From Spirosoma sp. SC4-14 (GTDB lineage: Bacteria > Bacteroidota > Bacteroidia > Cytophagales > Spirosomataceae), in assembly GCF_037201965.1 (NCBI RefSeq), contig NZ_CP147518.1, positions 5,573,001 to 5,637,000 on the forward strand: a stretch of 64,000 nucleotides of DNA. Reading direction: 5' to 3'. The notes below the pieces were generated by a model. It searched no databases, was not told the DNA's origin, and was given only the letters and a program-made list of their open reading frames with translations. The translations under genes were made by a program, and so were the position numbers. Of the stretch, positions 44,003 through 53,295 are shown piece by piece (the stretch's first letter is position 1; the number at the start of each line of letters is the position of its first letter).

Positions 44003-47000
44003 TTAGATAGCTTCAAGTTCAGGACTCAACTTCCCATCGTAGTAGGGGCTTTCGATATCTTCGGGGTTGAGCGATACCGATTCGAAGGTGGTTTTCTGCT
44101 GTACCAGTGCAAACGCAACCGGCAGAATCAGCAAGGCCGCAAACGTTGAGGCCAGCAACCCACCAATAACCGCCCGACCCAATGGTGCCGTCTGATCGCC
44201 CGATTCGCTCATCCCGCTGGCCATCGGAATCATACCCACAATCATAGCAATGGCCGTCATCAGAATCGGACGCAAACGGGTTGCGCCAGCCACGCGGGAG
44301 GCTTCAGTGGCACTCCGGTATTCGAGTCGCAGGCCTTCGGCACTGGTCACGAGCAACACGGCGTTAGCCACCGACACCCCTACCGACATGATGATACCCA
44401 TGTACGATTGAAGGTTCAGCGTACTGCCCGTAGCCAGCAATAACCCCAGCGACCCGGCCAGTACGGCAGGCACCGTTACCAGCACCACAAACGACACTTT
44501 AAAGGACTGGAAGTTTGCCGACAGCAACAGGAAGATTACAATAACCGCCAGCGCCAGCCCCGACTGAAGACTGCTGAATGTATCGATCAGCAATTGAGCC
44601 ATACCACCCAGATTGGCAATAGTTCCTTTAGGTGGCTGCCCAACTTCTTTCATGGCCTTAGTCACATCGCGGGTGGCCGTGCCCAGGTCTTTCTTATAAA
44701 TATTGGCCGATACCGTTACCAGACGACGAGGGCCGTTCCGGTCAAGCTCGCCCGGCAGGGTACTCCGGCGAACCGTAGCCACATCGCCCAGTGTTGGCCG
44801 AAGCTGCCCTTTCACCAGCGGTACGTTTTCAATATCCTGCATCGAATTCATCTGGTATTCGGGCAACTGAACCTGTACCTGATAGGCAAAGCCTTTGCTC
44901 TTGTCGAGCCAGAAGTTCTTGGCCGTAAACCGACTCGACGAAGTAGCCGCCACCAGCGACCGGGCAATCTGGTCGGCCGTTAGGCCCATTTGTGCCGCCC
45001 GCTCCCGATCGATCTCAATATCAATCGACGGATAGTTCAAGGGTTGATTGATACGAATGTCGCGCAGGTACGGAATCGTATGCAGTTTGGCTTCCAGCTT
45101 TTTGGCATAGTCTTCGGCATCATTCAGGTTCTTACCAGCTACCGCAATCTCGATGGGTGTATTGGCGCCCTGGCTCATGATTTTATCGGTCAGTTCGATT
45201 GGCTCGAACGAAATGTTGTCTTCGGGCAGTTGTTTATGTACAGCCTGCCGAATTTTCTCTTTCAGATTATCGAGCGATGCCACTTCGTATTCTTCTGACA
45301 GGTTCACCTGAAGCACCGACTCGTGCGGACCGGCATTGAAAATATACAGCGCACTGGTACCATAGCTGGATGGAATCATACCGACGAATGCCGACGAAAT
45401 TTCCACGTTTTTCGCCCCAACAATGTCTTTGATGAGGTTAATGACCCGGATGGTCTGCTGTTCTGTTTTTTCGATACGGGTTCCTTCGGGTGCCGTAATC
45501 CGAAGCTGGAACTGACGGGCGTGGTCCTGGCGGGGCATCAGGTCCTGACCAATCAGAGAAAACCCAAGCGCCGTCAGGCCAAAGCTAATCAGCAGATATA
45601 AGCCAATCACGATTCTACGCTGTTTTAACAGCCCATCCAGCATCCGCAGATAGCGAAGTTTGAACCGTTCAAAACCGGTCACTTCGTTCTGGTGTCCTTT
45701 CTCGTAGCCTTCTACGACATGCTCTACATTCAGCGACAAATCTTTAGCTACCTCAAGCTGATGCGGAGATTCATGTTCATGATCTTTCAACCACCAGTTA
45801 GCCAAAACCGGAACCAGCGTTTGCGAGAACAGGAACGACGCAATCATGGAGAAGCCAACGGCCAGCGACAGCGGCAGGAACATCCCACGGGGCACGCCCG
45901 TCATCAGAAAGGCAGGGGCAAACACCGCCAGAATACAAATCAGAATCAGCAGTTTGGGCAGCAGAATTTCCCGACAGGCATCCAGAATAGCACGTGCTTT
46001 GGCCTTACCCATTTCCAGATGCTGGTGAATGTTTTCTACCGTTACGGTGGCTTCATCGACCAGAATACCTACGGCCAGCGCCAGCCCCGACAGGGTCATG
46101 ATGTTAATGGTCTGCCCAAAGAGGTTCAGCAAAAATATGGAACTCAGCACTGACACCGGAATGGTCACAATAACCACCAGCGACGACCGAATATCGCGCA
46201 GGAACAAATACACCATCAGGCCCGTCAGCAAAGCCCCGATAATCCCCTCCGACGCCAGACTTTTTACGGAATTGATTACGTAAACCGACTGGTCGAACTC
46301 GTATTGGATCTTAATGTAATCGGGCAGCAGCGACTGCATTTCGGGCAGTTTCGCTTTTAGCGCACTAACCACATCCATCGTACTGGCATCGGCCGTTTTC
46401 GTAACCGGAATATAAACCGACCGCTTTCCATTAACCAGGGCATATCCCACCGTCACGTCAGAAGCATCTTCAACCGTAGCAATGTCGCGCAGGAATACGG
46501 TTGGTCCGGCTCCCTCTTTAACAGGAATATTCAGAAAATCACTGACTTTGTCGACCAGCGTATTGGTCGGTGTCATGAGCGTATAATCGCCGATACGCAC
46601 GTTTCCAGCCGGAGAAATCTGGTTGTTTTTCATCACCGCCTGCACCACATCGTCGGGCGTCATTTCGTAGCTACGCATGGCTTCGGGGTTTACCCGGACC
46701 ACCACCGTACGTTCGTTACCCCCAAACGGCGGTGGCGACGAGGCCCCCGGAATCTGCGAGAAAAGTGGCCTTATACGGGTTGAGGCAAGGTCTTGCATTT
46801 CGTCCAGGCTGGCTTTTTTGCTACTGAACACCAGCTCCCCCACCGGCAGGCTCGTAGCATCGAACCGCACAACGGTGGGCGGCACGGTGCCGGGTGGCAT
46901 GTAGTTCATCACGCGGCTCACCTGATTGGCAACCTCGCCAGCCGCCTGTGCCATGTTCGTACTTTCGTAGAAGCTGAGCTTTACGATACAAAGCCCCTGT

Positions 47001-47257
47001 ACGTTTTTTACTTCTACGTTTTTGATCCCCGACACATACAGCATCTGGTTCTGGTAGCGCGTGGCAATAAAGCCCTCCATCTGAGCCGGTGTCATACCGC
47101 CATAGGGCTGGGCAATATAGATTGTTGGCAGATTGAGTTTCGGGAAAATATCGACCGGGATTTGCAGCAAGGCCATGACCGCGAAGACAACAACGCCCAG
47201 CACAGCCACAACTACGGTAATTGGGCTCGAAAGTGCCCCTGTGATCAGTTTTTTCAT
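44003..47257 (-). CDS. RND efflux permease (cassette 2)
   Basis: A 1084-residue pump, paralogue of the cassette 1 pump over its whole length (QPYGGM, GVSSPPPFGGN-type motifs). TM4 reads AVGILVDEATVTVEN (second Asp of AcrB replaced by Glu), and TM10 reads VGVSVANAVLL (AcrB Lys replaced by Ala). The TM11 Arg is kept (RLRPILMTA). It follows the tolC-like gene with a one-base gap (TAA G ATG) and so is tightly cotranscribed. Confidence 0.94.
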   Translation of the reverse strand: MKKLITGALSSPITVVVAVLGVVVFAVMALLQIPVDIFPKLNLPTIYIAQPYGGMTPAQMEGFIATRYQNQMLYVSGIKNVEVKNVQGLCIVKLSFYESTNMAQAAGEVANQVSRVMNYMPPGTVPPTVVRFDATSLPVGELVFSSKKASLDEMQDLASTRIRPLFSQIPGASSPPPFGGNERTVVVRVNPEAMRSYEMTPDDVVQAVMKNNQISPAGNVRIGDYTLMTPTNTLVDKVSDFLNIPVKEGAGPTVFLRDIATVEDASDVTVGYALVNGKRSVYIPVTKTADASTMDVVSALKAKLPEMQSLLPDYIKIQYEFDQSVYVINSVKSLASEGIIGALLTGLMVYLFLRDIRSSLVVIVTIPVSVLSSIFLLNLFGQTINIMTLSGLALAVGILVDEATVTVENIHQHLEMGKAKARAILDACREILLPKLLILICILAVFAPAFLMTGVPRGMFLPLSLAVGFSMIASFLFSQTLVPVLANWWLKDHEHESPHQLEVAKDLSLNVEHVVEGYEKGHQNEVTGFERFKLRYLRMLDGLLKQRRIVIGLYLLISFGLTALGFSLIGQDLMPRQDHARQFQLRITAPEGTRIEKTEQQTIRVINLIKDIVGAKNVEISSAFVGMIPSSYGTSALYIFNAGPHESVLQVNLSEEYEVASLDNLKEKIRQAVHKQLPEDNISFEPIELTDKIMSQGANTPIEIAVAGKNLNDAEDYAKKLEAKLHTIPYLRDIRINQPLNYPSIDIEIDRERAAQMGLTADQIARSLVAATSSSRFTAKNFWLDKSKGFAYQVQVQLPEYQMNSMQDIENVPLVKGQLRPTLGDVATVRRSTLPGELDRNGPRRLVTVSANIYKKDLGTATRDVTKAMKEVGQPPKGTIANLGGMAQLLIDTFSSLQSGLALAVIVIFLLLSANFQSFKVSFVVLVTVPAVLAGSLGLLLATGSTLNLQSYMGIIMSVGVSVANAVLLVTSAEGLRLEYRSATEASRVAGATRLRPILMTAIAMIVGMIPMASGMSESGDQTAPLGRAVIGGLLASTFAALLILPVAFALVQQKTTFESVSLNPEDIESPYYDGKLSPELEAI

Positions 47258-47258
47258 C

Positions 47259-48686
47259 TTATGGTTGAGAAGTCAGTTTAAGAAAATCGTCGATACTCCC
47301 GGCAGCAGCTGCTTTCAGCAGCAAGTACCGCCAGACATTGTTGACAGCCACCGACTGATCAATTTCGGCACGATTCAGCACCGCTGTTGCCTGCGTGAGT
47401 TCCAGAATACTGCTCAAACCCGCTCCGTAGCGCGAGTTGGCCTGCGAAAAAGCGGCCTGAGCCGCTGCCAGTTGAACCGGCACTTTCTTCAGTGCTTCGT
47501 AGGCATTACCCAATTGAAGCTCGGCCGTTTCCTGCTGGGTTTTAATACGCAACGCCTGTTCATCATAATCGTGCCGGGCACTCTCGTTCCGAAACTGCTG
47601 GGTTTGTTCTTCGCGCCGAATCCTGAAAATATCCGATACGCGCCAGTTCATGCTAACCCCGGCCAGGTAGTTATAGGCCCGAAATGGCAACCCGGCTCCC
47701 AGCGACGAATTGTAGATAAAATCGCCATTGTCGGCCGTTTTATCGCTAATCCCCGATCCTCTGGCCCACAAGCCACCAATAACCGAAATACTGGGCCAGT
47801 ACGACTGCCGGATAGCACGCTGACGAGCCTGCCCAAAGTCGATCCGACGGCGGTAATAGCGTAGAATGGGATTGGCCGCAATACTGGAATCAGGAATTTC
47901 GAATACCTGAGGAGCAGCCCGCCGAAAAGCCGTCGTATCGAGTTTAATGGAGGCTACCGGAACGCCCGTCAGTTCGGATAGCCGTAAACGTTGCGCCTGC
48001 GCAATACGCTGACTTTCGAGCAGCAGGAGTTCGGCTTTCGATACTTCCGCAGCCGCCAGTGAACTATCGACACCCGGCCGAAGCCCGGCCCGTGAACCCG
48101 CCAGCATCACCGTCTGAAAATCGCGTACGCGATTTAGATTAGCCTGCTGAATGCGTGTTGCCTGATCGAAAATAATGGTTAGCAGATAGGCATCGGCGGT
48201 TTGAACACGCTGCTCGAATAAAGCCCGATCGTAGGCAGCCTGCGCCGTGGCTTCGCCCGCATGGGCTGCACTCAGATCGGCTTTATACTTACCGAAATTA
48301 ATGGCTTTCCAGTTTACAAACAGGGTGCTGAAGCTTGTCCAGACGGCATTACTGGTGTAGCCATTTGGCTTAATACCGCCCGAGGTTGGAATAGCCGTCC
48401 CTTCGTTCGGGAAGAATGTACCCCGCACCTGATTGGAGGTAGCATAAAGGGCCTGATTTTGCCAGATAACCGATGGCAGATAGCCCGCCTTCATGGCGTT
48501 CGTCTCCGAACGGGCAGCAGCGGTTTCGGCTAGTCGGGCTTTTAACGCCGGGTAATTGCGGGCCGTGGCATCCAGAGCCTGCGCCATTGTCAACGTCTGT
48601 GCTGACTGAGCGTTGAGTCGATTACCCGTGGCGAGCAGAAGAATTGCAGCCGGCAGAAACAGCCGGGAAACACGATTTTGGCTCAT
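47259..48686 (-). CDS. TolC family outer membrane efflux protein (cassette 2)
   Basis: A 475-residue channel with a signal peptide of about 26 residues (LFLPAAILLLATGNRLNAQ). It shares FFPNEGT, TSGG and the DAYLL/QTADAYL repeats with the cassette 1 TolC. Two coiled-coil regions are present. It is the first gene of a minus-strand operon tolC-rnd-adaptor-outer membrane protein. A TTGAATTTTTCAA sequence lies about 130 bases upstream. Confidence 0.92.
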   Translation of the reverse strand: MSQNRVSRLFLPAAILLLATGNRLNAQSAQTLTMAQALDATARNYPALKARLAETAAARSETNAMKAGYLPSVIWQNQALYATSNQVRGTFFPNEGTAIPTSGGIKPNGYTSNAVWTSFSTLFVNWKAINFGKYKADLSAAHAGEATAQAAYDRALFEQRVQTADAYLLTIIFDQATRIQQANLNRVRDFQTVMLAGSRAGLRPGVDSSLAAAEVSKAELLLLESQRIAQAQRLRLSELTGVPVASIKLDTTAFRRAAPQVFEIPDSSIAANPILRYYRRRIDFGQARQRAIRQSYWPSISVIGGLWARGSGISDKTADNGDFIYNSSLGAGLPFRAYNYLAGVSMNWRVSDIFRIRREEQTQQFRNESARHDYDEQALRIKTQQETAELQLGNAYEALKKVPVQLAAAQAAFSQANSRYGAGLSSILELTQATAVLNRAEIDQSVAVNNVWRYLLLKAAAAGSIDDFLKLTSQP

Positions 48687-48813
48687 AGGGTGTGTCCTTG
48701 TTTTTATGAAAACAAAAGAAACACGACCCCATTGGAGCGGTCTTGGAAATGGATTAGAAGTGAATTAGAAACTGGTTAACTACTGATTAATTAAGTATTT
48801 ATCCACTTGCAAA

Positions 48814-48826
48814 TTGAATTTTTCAA
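48814..48826. promoter_or_regulatory. TTGAATTTTTCAA, second copy, candidate operator
   Basis: The 13-base core is identical to that at 41506-41518, upstream of the OmpR-type regulator gene. Here it is about 130 bases before the tolC start of efflux cassette 2, in a 277-base gene-free region. The extended 17-base palindrome of the first copy is not complete here. Confidence 0.45.
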
Positions 48827-48963
48827 ATACAACCTCGGTTTAACAGCGTAATTCCCTTATCAAAATAGCATTCGCATTAGTAAAAAATACGAATAGCTTC
48901 TCAGAAAATAATTACCCACAAAAGCAGGCCTGCCGTCGCAGTAATCTATACCACAATACTCTT

Positions 48964-49902
48964 TCACCCAGGCAACACCACAAGTTTTCCCTGCGTTTTG
49001 CCGGTTTCGATTTGCTGATGAGCTTTTTTCATTTCATCGAATCCAAACGTTTGCGACACATGCGCTTTCATCCGGCCATCGGCCAGCAGGTCGGCAAGTT
49101 GCTTCATATCGCCCCCGTTCGACTGCACCCGGATTGGGTAGCCAATCATTCCGTTGGCCTCGGCTTTCTCCTTCACCAGTTCATTCTTTCCCGATGGAAT
49201 GCTGATGATGGTTGCTCCCGGCTTCATTACGGCCAGCGAATGGTCGATGTTTTCACCACCGATGGCATCCAGTACGAAATCAATATCCTGCGTTGCTTCG
49301 GCCAGTGGTTGCGCTTTGTAGTCGATATGTTCATTGGCCCCGATCGACAGTACAAAATCCCGGTTTTGTGCCGACGCCGTACCAATCACATAAGCGCCCA
49401 TCTGCCGGGCAATCTGCACCGCAAAATGCCCAACACCACCCGCAGCTGCGTGAATGAGTACGCGCTGACCGGGCCGAATGGTTGCGTGTGAAACCAGTGC
49501 CTGCCAGGCCGTCAGAGCCGCCAGACTGGCCGCTGCGGCCTCTGCATGAGAAATAGACGCTGGTTTTAGCGTCAGATGGTTAGCTGGAACCGATACGTAT
49601 TCAGCGTATGTTTTGCCCAATCCCGGAAAGTTAGCCATCCCAAACACCTCATCGCCCGGCTTAAATACCGCCGTTTTCGACTCGACCACTACTCCCGAAA
49701 TATCCCACCCCAGAATCATTGGCTGCGTATTTTTCAGGAGAGCCGACACGCCTTTGCCCGCGCGGGTTTTCACATCAATCGGATTCACGCTAATTGCGCT
49801 GGTTTTTATCAGCACATCGCCATTGGCAGCAACTGGCACCTCTATATCGCTCAACACCAGATTATCAACACTCCCGAAATCGGTAAGAATGATTGCTTTC
49901 AT
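48964..49902 (-). CDS. NADP-dependent oxidoreductase (zinc-free MDR)
   Basis: A 312-residue medium-chain dehydrogenase/reductase of the quinone oxidoreductase type. The cofactor loop is VLIHAAAGGVGHFAVQIAR, and there is no zinc-binding Cys set, as in quinone oxidoreductases (crotonyl-like). The end LADGRMKAHVSQTFGFDEM is typical. ATG at 49902 is preferred, as an earlier in-frame GTG at 49926 overlaps the exact TAnnTTTG box (49926-49933). Confidence 0.92.
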   Translation of the reverse strand: MKAIILTDFGSVDNLVLSDIEVPVAANGDVLIKTSAISVNPIDVKTRAGKGVSALLKNTQPMILGWDISGVVVESKTAVFKPGDEVFGMANFPGLGKTYAEYVSVPANHLTLKPASISHAEAAAASLAALTAWQALVSHATIRPGQRVLIHAAAGGVGHFAVQIARQMGAYVIGTASAQNRDFVLSIGANEHIDYKAQPLAEATQDIDFVLDAIGGENIDHSLAVMKPGATIISIPSGKNELVKEKAEANGMIGYPIRVQSNGGDMKQLADLLADGRMKAHVSQTFGFDEMKKAHQQIETGKTQGKLVVLPG

Positions 49903-49925
49903 GAGTAATTCCATTTTGTCTGGCA

Positions 49926-49933
49926 CAAAATTA
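49926..49933 (-). promoter_or_regulatory. TAnnTTTG promoter of oxidoreductase gene
   Basis: Minus-strand TAATTTTG, an exact consensus match, 23 bases before the ATG at 49902, giving a short leader of about 18 bases. Confidence 0.55.
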
Positions 49934-50007
49934 TACGGGCAGCCTCACAGCCGCCCGGTATATTCTTTCGCTATTTCGGTATAATGATGTCACTAGTGCC
50001 AGCAGGT

Positions 50008-52050
50008 CTACCATACCTTTGCCTGATCGACTTCCGGTTTATACATTTTCTGGCCCGGCTGCACATTAAACGCCCGGTAGAATGGCTCGAAGTTGGTTAG
50101 TGGACCATTGACCCGGAATTTAGCTGGAGAGTGCGGATCGGTTGTGATGCCAGCCCGTTCGGTTTCGTCGCGTACTTTGATGCGCCAAACCTGCGCAAAG
50201 CCGAGAAAGAATCGCTGATCGGGCGTAAAACCGTCGATTTTCTCTGTACTTTGTCCCTCTTTGGTCAGTTTAAATGCTTCATAAGCCAGCGTAATGCCGC
50301 CCAGATCGGCCAGATTTTCGCCCAATGTCAGTTTACCATTCAGGTGCAGATTGTCCAGTACGGTGTAGCCATTGTATTGGGTAACAATTGCCTGAGTTTT
50401 TGTATTGAATCGTTCGGCATCGGCTTTGGTCCACCAGTCGCGCAGGTTGCCGTTGGCATCGTATTGGCGACCCTGATCATCGAACAGGTGGGTCATTTCG
50501 TGCCCAATCACCATACCAATGCCACCGTAGTTAATGGCATCATCGGCATCTTTATCAAAAAACGGAAATTGCAGAATCCCCGCCGGAAACACCACTTCGT
50601 TGTTGGTTGGATTTGCATAAGCATTTACGGTTGGGGGCGTCATACCCCACTCGGTGCGATCGACGGGGCGATTGATTTTGGCAAAATCCTCCTTGTAATG
50701 ATGCACCCGCGCCCGCTGCACGTTGCCATAAAAGTCGTCGCGTTTGATGTCTACATCCGAATAATCTTTCCATTTGTCGGGGTAGCCAATTTTCTTAACA
50801 AATTTATCCAGCTTTGTCAGCGCCACTTTTTTGGTTTCGGGGGCCATCCAATCGAGCTTTTCAATCCGCTCGCGATACACTTTCTGCAAGTTATCGACCA
50901 GGGTCAGCATTCGTTCTTTGGCCTCAGCCGGGAAGTATTTCTTTACCCACAATTGCCCCAATGCTTCACCCAGTGCCCCATCGGTGCGGTCGGCCATGCG
51001 TTTCCAACGTTCGGGTTGCTGGGGCTGGCCGTAGAGTGTTTTGCTGTTGAATTCGAAACTGGCCTTCTCAAACTCTTTGCTGAGCAGGCTGGCATTATGA
51101 TCCAGCAAATCGAAAACAAGCCGATCTTTCAGCAGACTGATGGGGGTAGTAGGCAAAGTTTTATCTAATGCCTGATAATAGCCGGGCTGCCCTACCAGCA
51201 CCGTATCGACCCGTTCGAGTCCCATTGTGTTGAGCAGGTTTCGCCAGTTCAGGTTAGGCATCTGCCGGGTCAGATCGGCTACAGCCAGTTTGTTGTAATT
51301 GGCAACCGGATCGCGCAGGTCGGCCGGTGCTTTGTGCGATTTGGCCAGGGCCGTTTCAAATTCCAGAATGGCATCGGCTTTAGTACGCGCCGACACCGAA
51401 TCAACACCAACCATCGTAAACAGCCGGGTTATGTAGGCCACAAAGGCCGACCGGATTTTTTTCGTGGCTTCGTCGGTGCGGGTATAGTATTCTTTTTCGG
51501 GCAGCGACAATCCGGCCTGAATGAAATTAATACGGTTTATCGAACTCTGTCGGTCATCGGCCCCAACATAAAAACCGATAAACTCCCCCCCCCGATTGGT
51601 TTGATCGGCGGCCAGATAATTCAGAACTTGCTTGTAATCGGTCAGTGCGGAAATTTTGGTCAGTTCGGCTTTTATAGGCTCATACCCAAGTTTATCGATG
51701 GTAGTGGTGTCCATGCCGCTGGCGTAGAAATCGCCCACCTTCTGCTCAACACTTCCGGTTTTGGCATCGGCTTTTGCCGCTTCTTCCAGAATCGAGCGGG
51801 TTTTCTTCTGGTTGTCGTCATAAATCTGATAAAACGATCCCCAGCCGGTCTGGTCGTCCGGAATTTTGGTTTTTTTCACCCAGTTTCCGTTGGCATAGGT
51901 AAAAAAATCGTTACCTGGCAGCACGGTCGTATCCATTCCCGATTTATCGAAGAAGGTTGTACGGACTGGGGTCTCATCGTTTTCTTTAGTCTGGCAGGCC
52001 GCAACGGCCAGCACGCTCAATCCGATAAAAAAGCCTTGGTATAGTCGCAT
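50008..52050 (-). CDS. M13 family metallopeptidase lipoprotein
   Basis: A 680-residue neprilysin-like zinc endopeptidase. ATG at 52050 gives MRLYQGFFIGLSVLAVAAC, a lipoprotein signal. The zinc site is VIGHEMTHLFDDQG and the third ligand ENLADLGG; the substrate-binding VNAYANPTNNEVVFPAGIL is also seen. N-terminal lobe begins DFFTYANGNWVKKTKIP. It is expected in the periplasm or on the surface, cutting peptides. Divergent from the DUF4920 gene, with a word repeat in between. Confidence 0.96.
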   Translation of the reverse strand: MRLYQGFFIGLSVLAVAACQTKENDETPVRTTFFDKSGMDTTVLPGNDFFTYANGNWVKKTKIPDDQTGWGSFYQIYDDNQKKTRSILEEAAKADAKTGSVEQKVGDFYASGMDTTTIDKLGYEPIKAELTKISALTDYKQVLNYLAADQTNRGGEFIGFYVGADDRQSSINRINFIQAGLSLPEKEYYTRTDEATKKIRSAFVAYITRLFTMVGVDSVSARTKADAILEFETALAKSHKAPADLRDPVANYNKLAVADLTRQMPNLNWRNLLNTMGLERVDTVLVGQPGYYQALDKTLPTTPISLLKDRLVFDLLDHNASLLSKEFEKASFEFNSKTLYGQPQQPERWKRMADRTDGALGEALGQLWVKKYFPAEAKERMLTLVDNLQKVYRERIEKLDWMAPETKKVALTKLDKFVKKIGYPDKWKDYSDVDIKRDDFYGNVQRARVHHYKEDFAKINRPVDRTEWGMTPPTVNAYANPTNNEVVFPAGILQFPFFDKDADDAINYGGIGMVIGHEMTHLFDDQGRQYDANGNLRDWWTKADAERFNTKTQAIVTQYNGYTVLDNLHLNGKLTLGENLADLGGITLAYEAFKLTKEGQSTEKIDGFTPDQRFFLGFAQVWRIKVRDETERAGITTDPHSPAKFRVNGPLTNFEPFYRAFNVQPGQKMYKPEVDQAKVW

Positions 52051-52060
52051 TCTATTTTGT

Positions 52061-52145
52061 TTGTCAATGGTCATTGGCAATTAGTGATTGGTTATTAGTT
52101 ATTGGAGTATCTATTTTCTAATGAACAATCACTAACTAATGACAA
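52061..52145. repeat. Intergenic inverted word repeat between divergent genes
   Basis: Left arm about 52061-52098 and right arm 52118-52145 share TTAGTGATTG/CAATCACTAA and TTGTCA/TGACAA words, with extra GTCATTGG words in the left arm. The element lies just upstream of the M13 peptidase start and 87 bases before the DUF4920 promoter, so a terminator role is unlikely here. Confidence 0.7.
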
Positions 52146-52231
52146 TTTTCCATCAAACCTACTGAAATTGAGCCTGAAATTTGATAACCGACCACAAACG
52201 AAGGTTCAAAGGCAAAGCCACGATCATTCTG

Positions 52232-52239
52232 TATATTTG
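52232..52239 (+). promoter_or_regulatory. TAnnTTTG promoter of DUF4920 gene
   Basis: TATATTTG is an exact -7 match, 30 bases before the ATG at 52270, giving a leader of about 25 bases. The -33 element is not clear. Confidence 0.6.
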
Positions 52240-52269
52240 TCCATCTAATTGTCAAATACGTCTACGATC

Positions 52270-52722
52270 ATGAAAAAACTGTTGATCATTGGTTTACTGA
52301 CTGGCGCTTCGTTTGGTGCATTGGCGCAGGGCGTAAGCTATCATGGAAAAAAAATCACAGAAAAAGGTGCCATTCCGGCCACCGAGCTAACAACCAAAAT
52401 GGGCAGCAGCGATAAAATGCCCGCCAAAGTTGAAGGAACGGTCGAATCGGTTTGCCAGGTAAAGGGGTGCTGGATGAAGGTTAAAACCGGCGATGGGCAA
52501 ACCATGCGGGTAACCTTCAAAGATTATGGTTTTTTTGTACCGAAAGATATTGTCGGCAAAACGGTAGTTGTTCAGGGCACGGCCGAAACAACCGTAACGC
52601 CCGTGGACGAACTTCGTCATTATGCCGAAGATGCAGGTAAATCGAAAGAAGAAATTGCCAAAATTAACGAGCCCGAAAAAGCATTGACTTTTGTGGCCGA
52701 TGGCGTAATTGTAAAAAAATAA
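52270..52722 (+). CDS. DUF4920 domain-containing exported protein
   Basis: A 150-residue protein with a signal peptide (KKLLIIGLLTGASFGALAQ). The mature part has VEGTVESVCQVKGCWMKVKT and FKDYGFFVPKDIVGKTVVVQG, with the paired Cys of CQVKGCW, as in the DUF4920 OB-like family of Bacteroidota. The CxxxxC pair may bind metal or form a disulphide. Function unknown. Promoter and start are clear. Confidence 0.92.
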   Translation: MKKLLIIGLLTGASFGALAQGVSYHGKKITEKGAIPATELTTKMGSSDKMPAKVEGTVESVCQVKGCWMKVKTGDGQTMRVTFKDYGFFVPKDIVGKTVVVQGTAETTVTPVDELRHYAEDAGKSKEEIAKINEPEKALTFVADGVIVKK

Positions 52723-52779
52723 GTTGGCAGTCCAACGGTTTTTCCAGCAGCGGAATCCTTAAGAAAAATACTAAGGACT

Positions 52780-53214
52780 ATGTTTGATTACACAAAACGA
52801 CTTGCTGGTTTACTCATCGTTGGAACCGTTTTTTTTACAGCCTGTAACTCTTCTTCAGAAACAACGCCAACCGATCGGGTGTCGCTAGGTATTCATCAGT
52901 CGGGCCGCGTTGGAACCGATGTTGCCGTACGGGTCGACTCCATACAGGACAGTCGCTGTCCGATGGACGCCAATTGCATCTGGGCTGGTGAAGCCAAGGT
53001 AAAACTTCTCTTAGCGAACGATTCGGATTCAACCACGGTGCGGCTGGCTATCGGAGCCGGCATTAAACCATCAGACCCTGACCGTCGGGATTCCACCGGT
53101 GTTTTGCTGGGCAATTCGACCTATAAGGTGCTTTTGCGCGAAGTGAATCCTTATCCGAGCACCTCTACCGTTGGGCAACCACAAACAGCGGTTGTTCAGG
53201 TCACCAAATTATAA
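52780..53214 (+). CDS. Putative lipoprotein
   Basis: A 144-residue protein with lipobox FFTAC (residue 22). The mature part has DSIQDSRCPMDANCIWAGEA, a Cys pair in a pattern met in many small Bacteroidota lipoproteins of unknown function, and then beta strands to the end. It follows the DUF4920 gene by 57 bases and is likely in the same transcript, ended by the terminator at 53246. Confidence 0.78.
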   Translation: MFDYTKRLAGLLIVGTVFFTACNSSSETTPTDRVSLGIHQSGRVGTDVAVRVDSIQDSRCPMDANCIWAGEAKVKLLLANDSDSTTVRLAIGAGIKPSDPDRRDSTGVLLGNSTYKVLLREVNPYPSTSTVGQPQTAVVQVTKL

Positions 53215-53245
53215 AAGATGTTCGGTGTCTTTTTTGTAGATTAAG

Positions 53246-53274
53246 GGCTGCAACGATTGGTTGCAGCCTTTTTT
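53246..53274 (+). terminator. Rho-independent terminator
   Basis: Stem GGCTGCAAC / GTTGCAGCC with loop GATTG, followed by six T residues. It ends the transcript of the lipoprotein gene, 31 bases after its stop. Confidence 0.92.
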
Positions 53275-53295
53275 GTACCCAACCAACAATCTTTT

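Noticed and set aside
50131-51168. Long plus-strand open frame (345 codons) inside the M13 peptidase gene
   Set aside because: It is the antisense shadow of a well-supported zinc peptidase gene.
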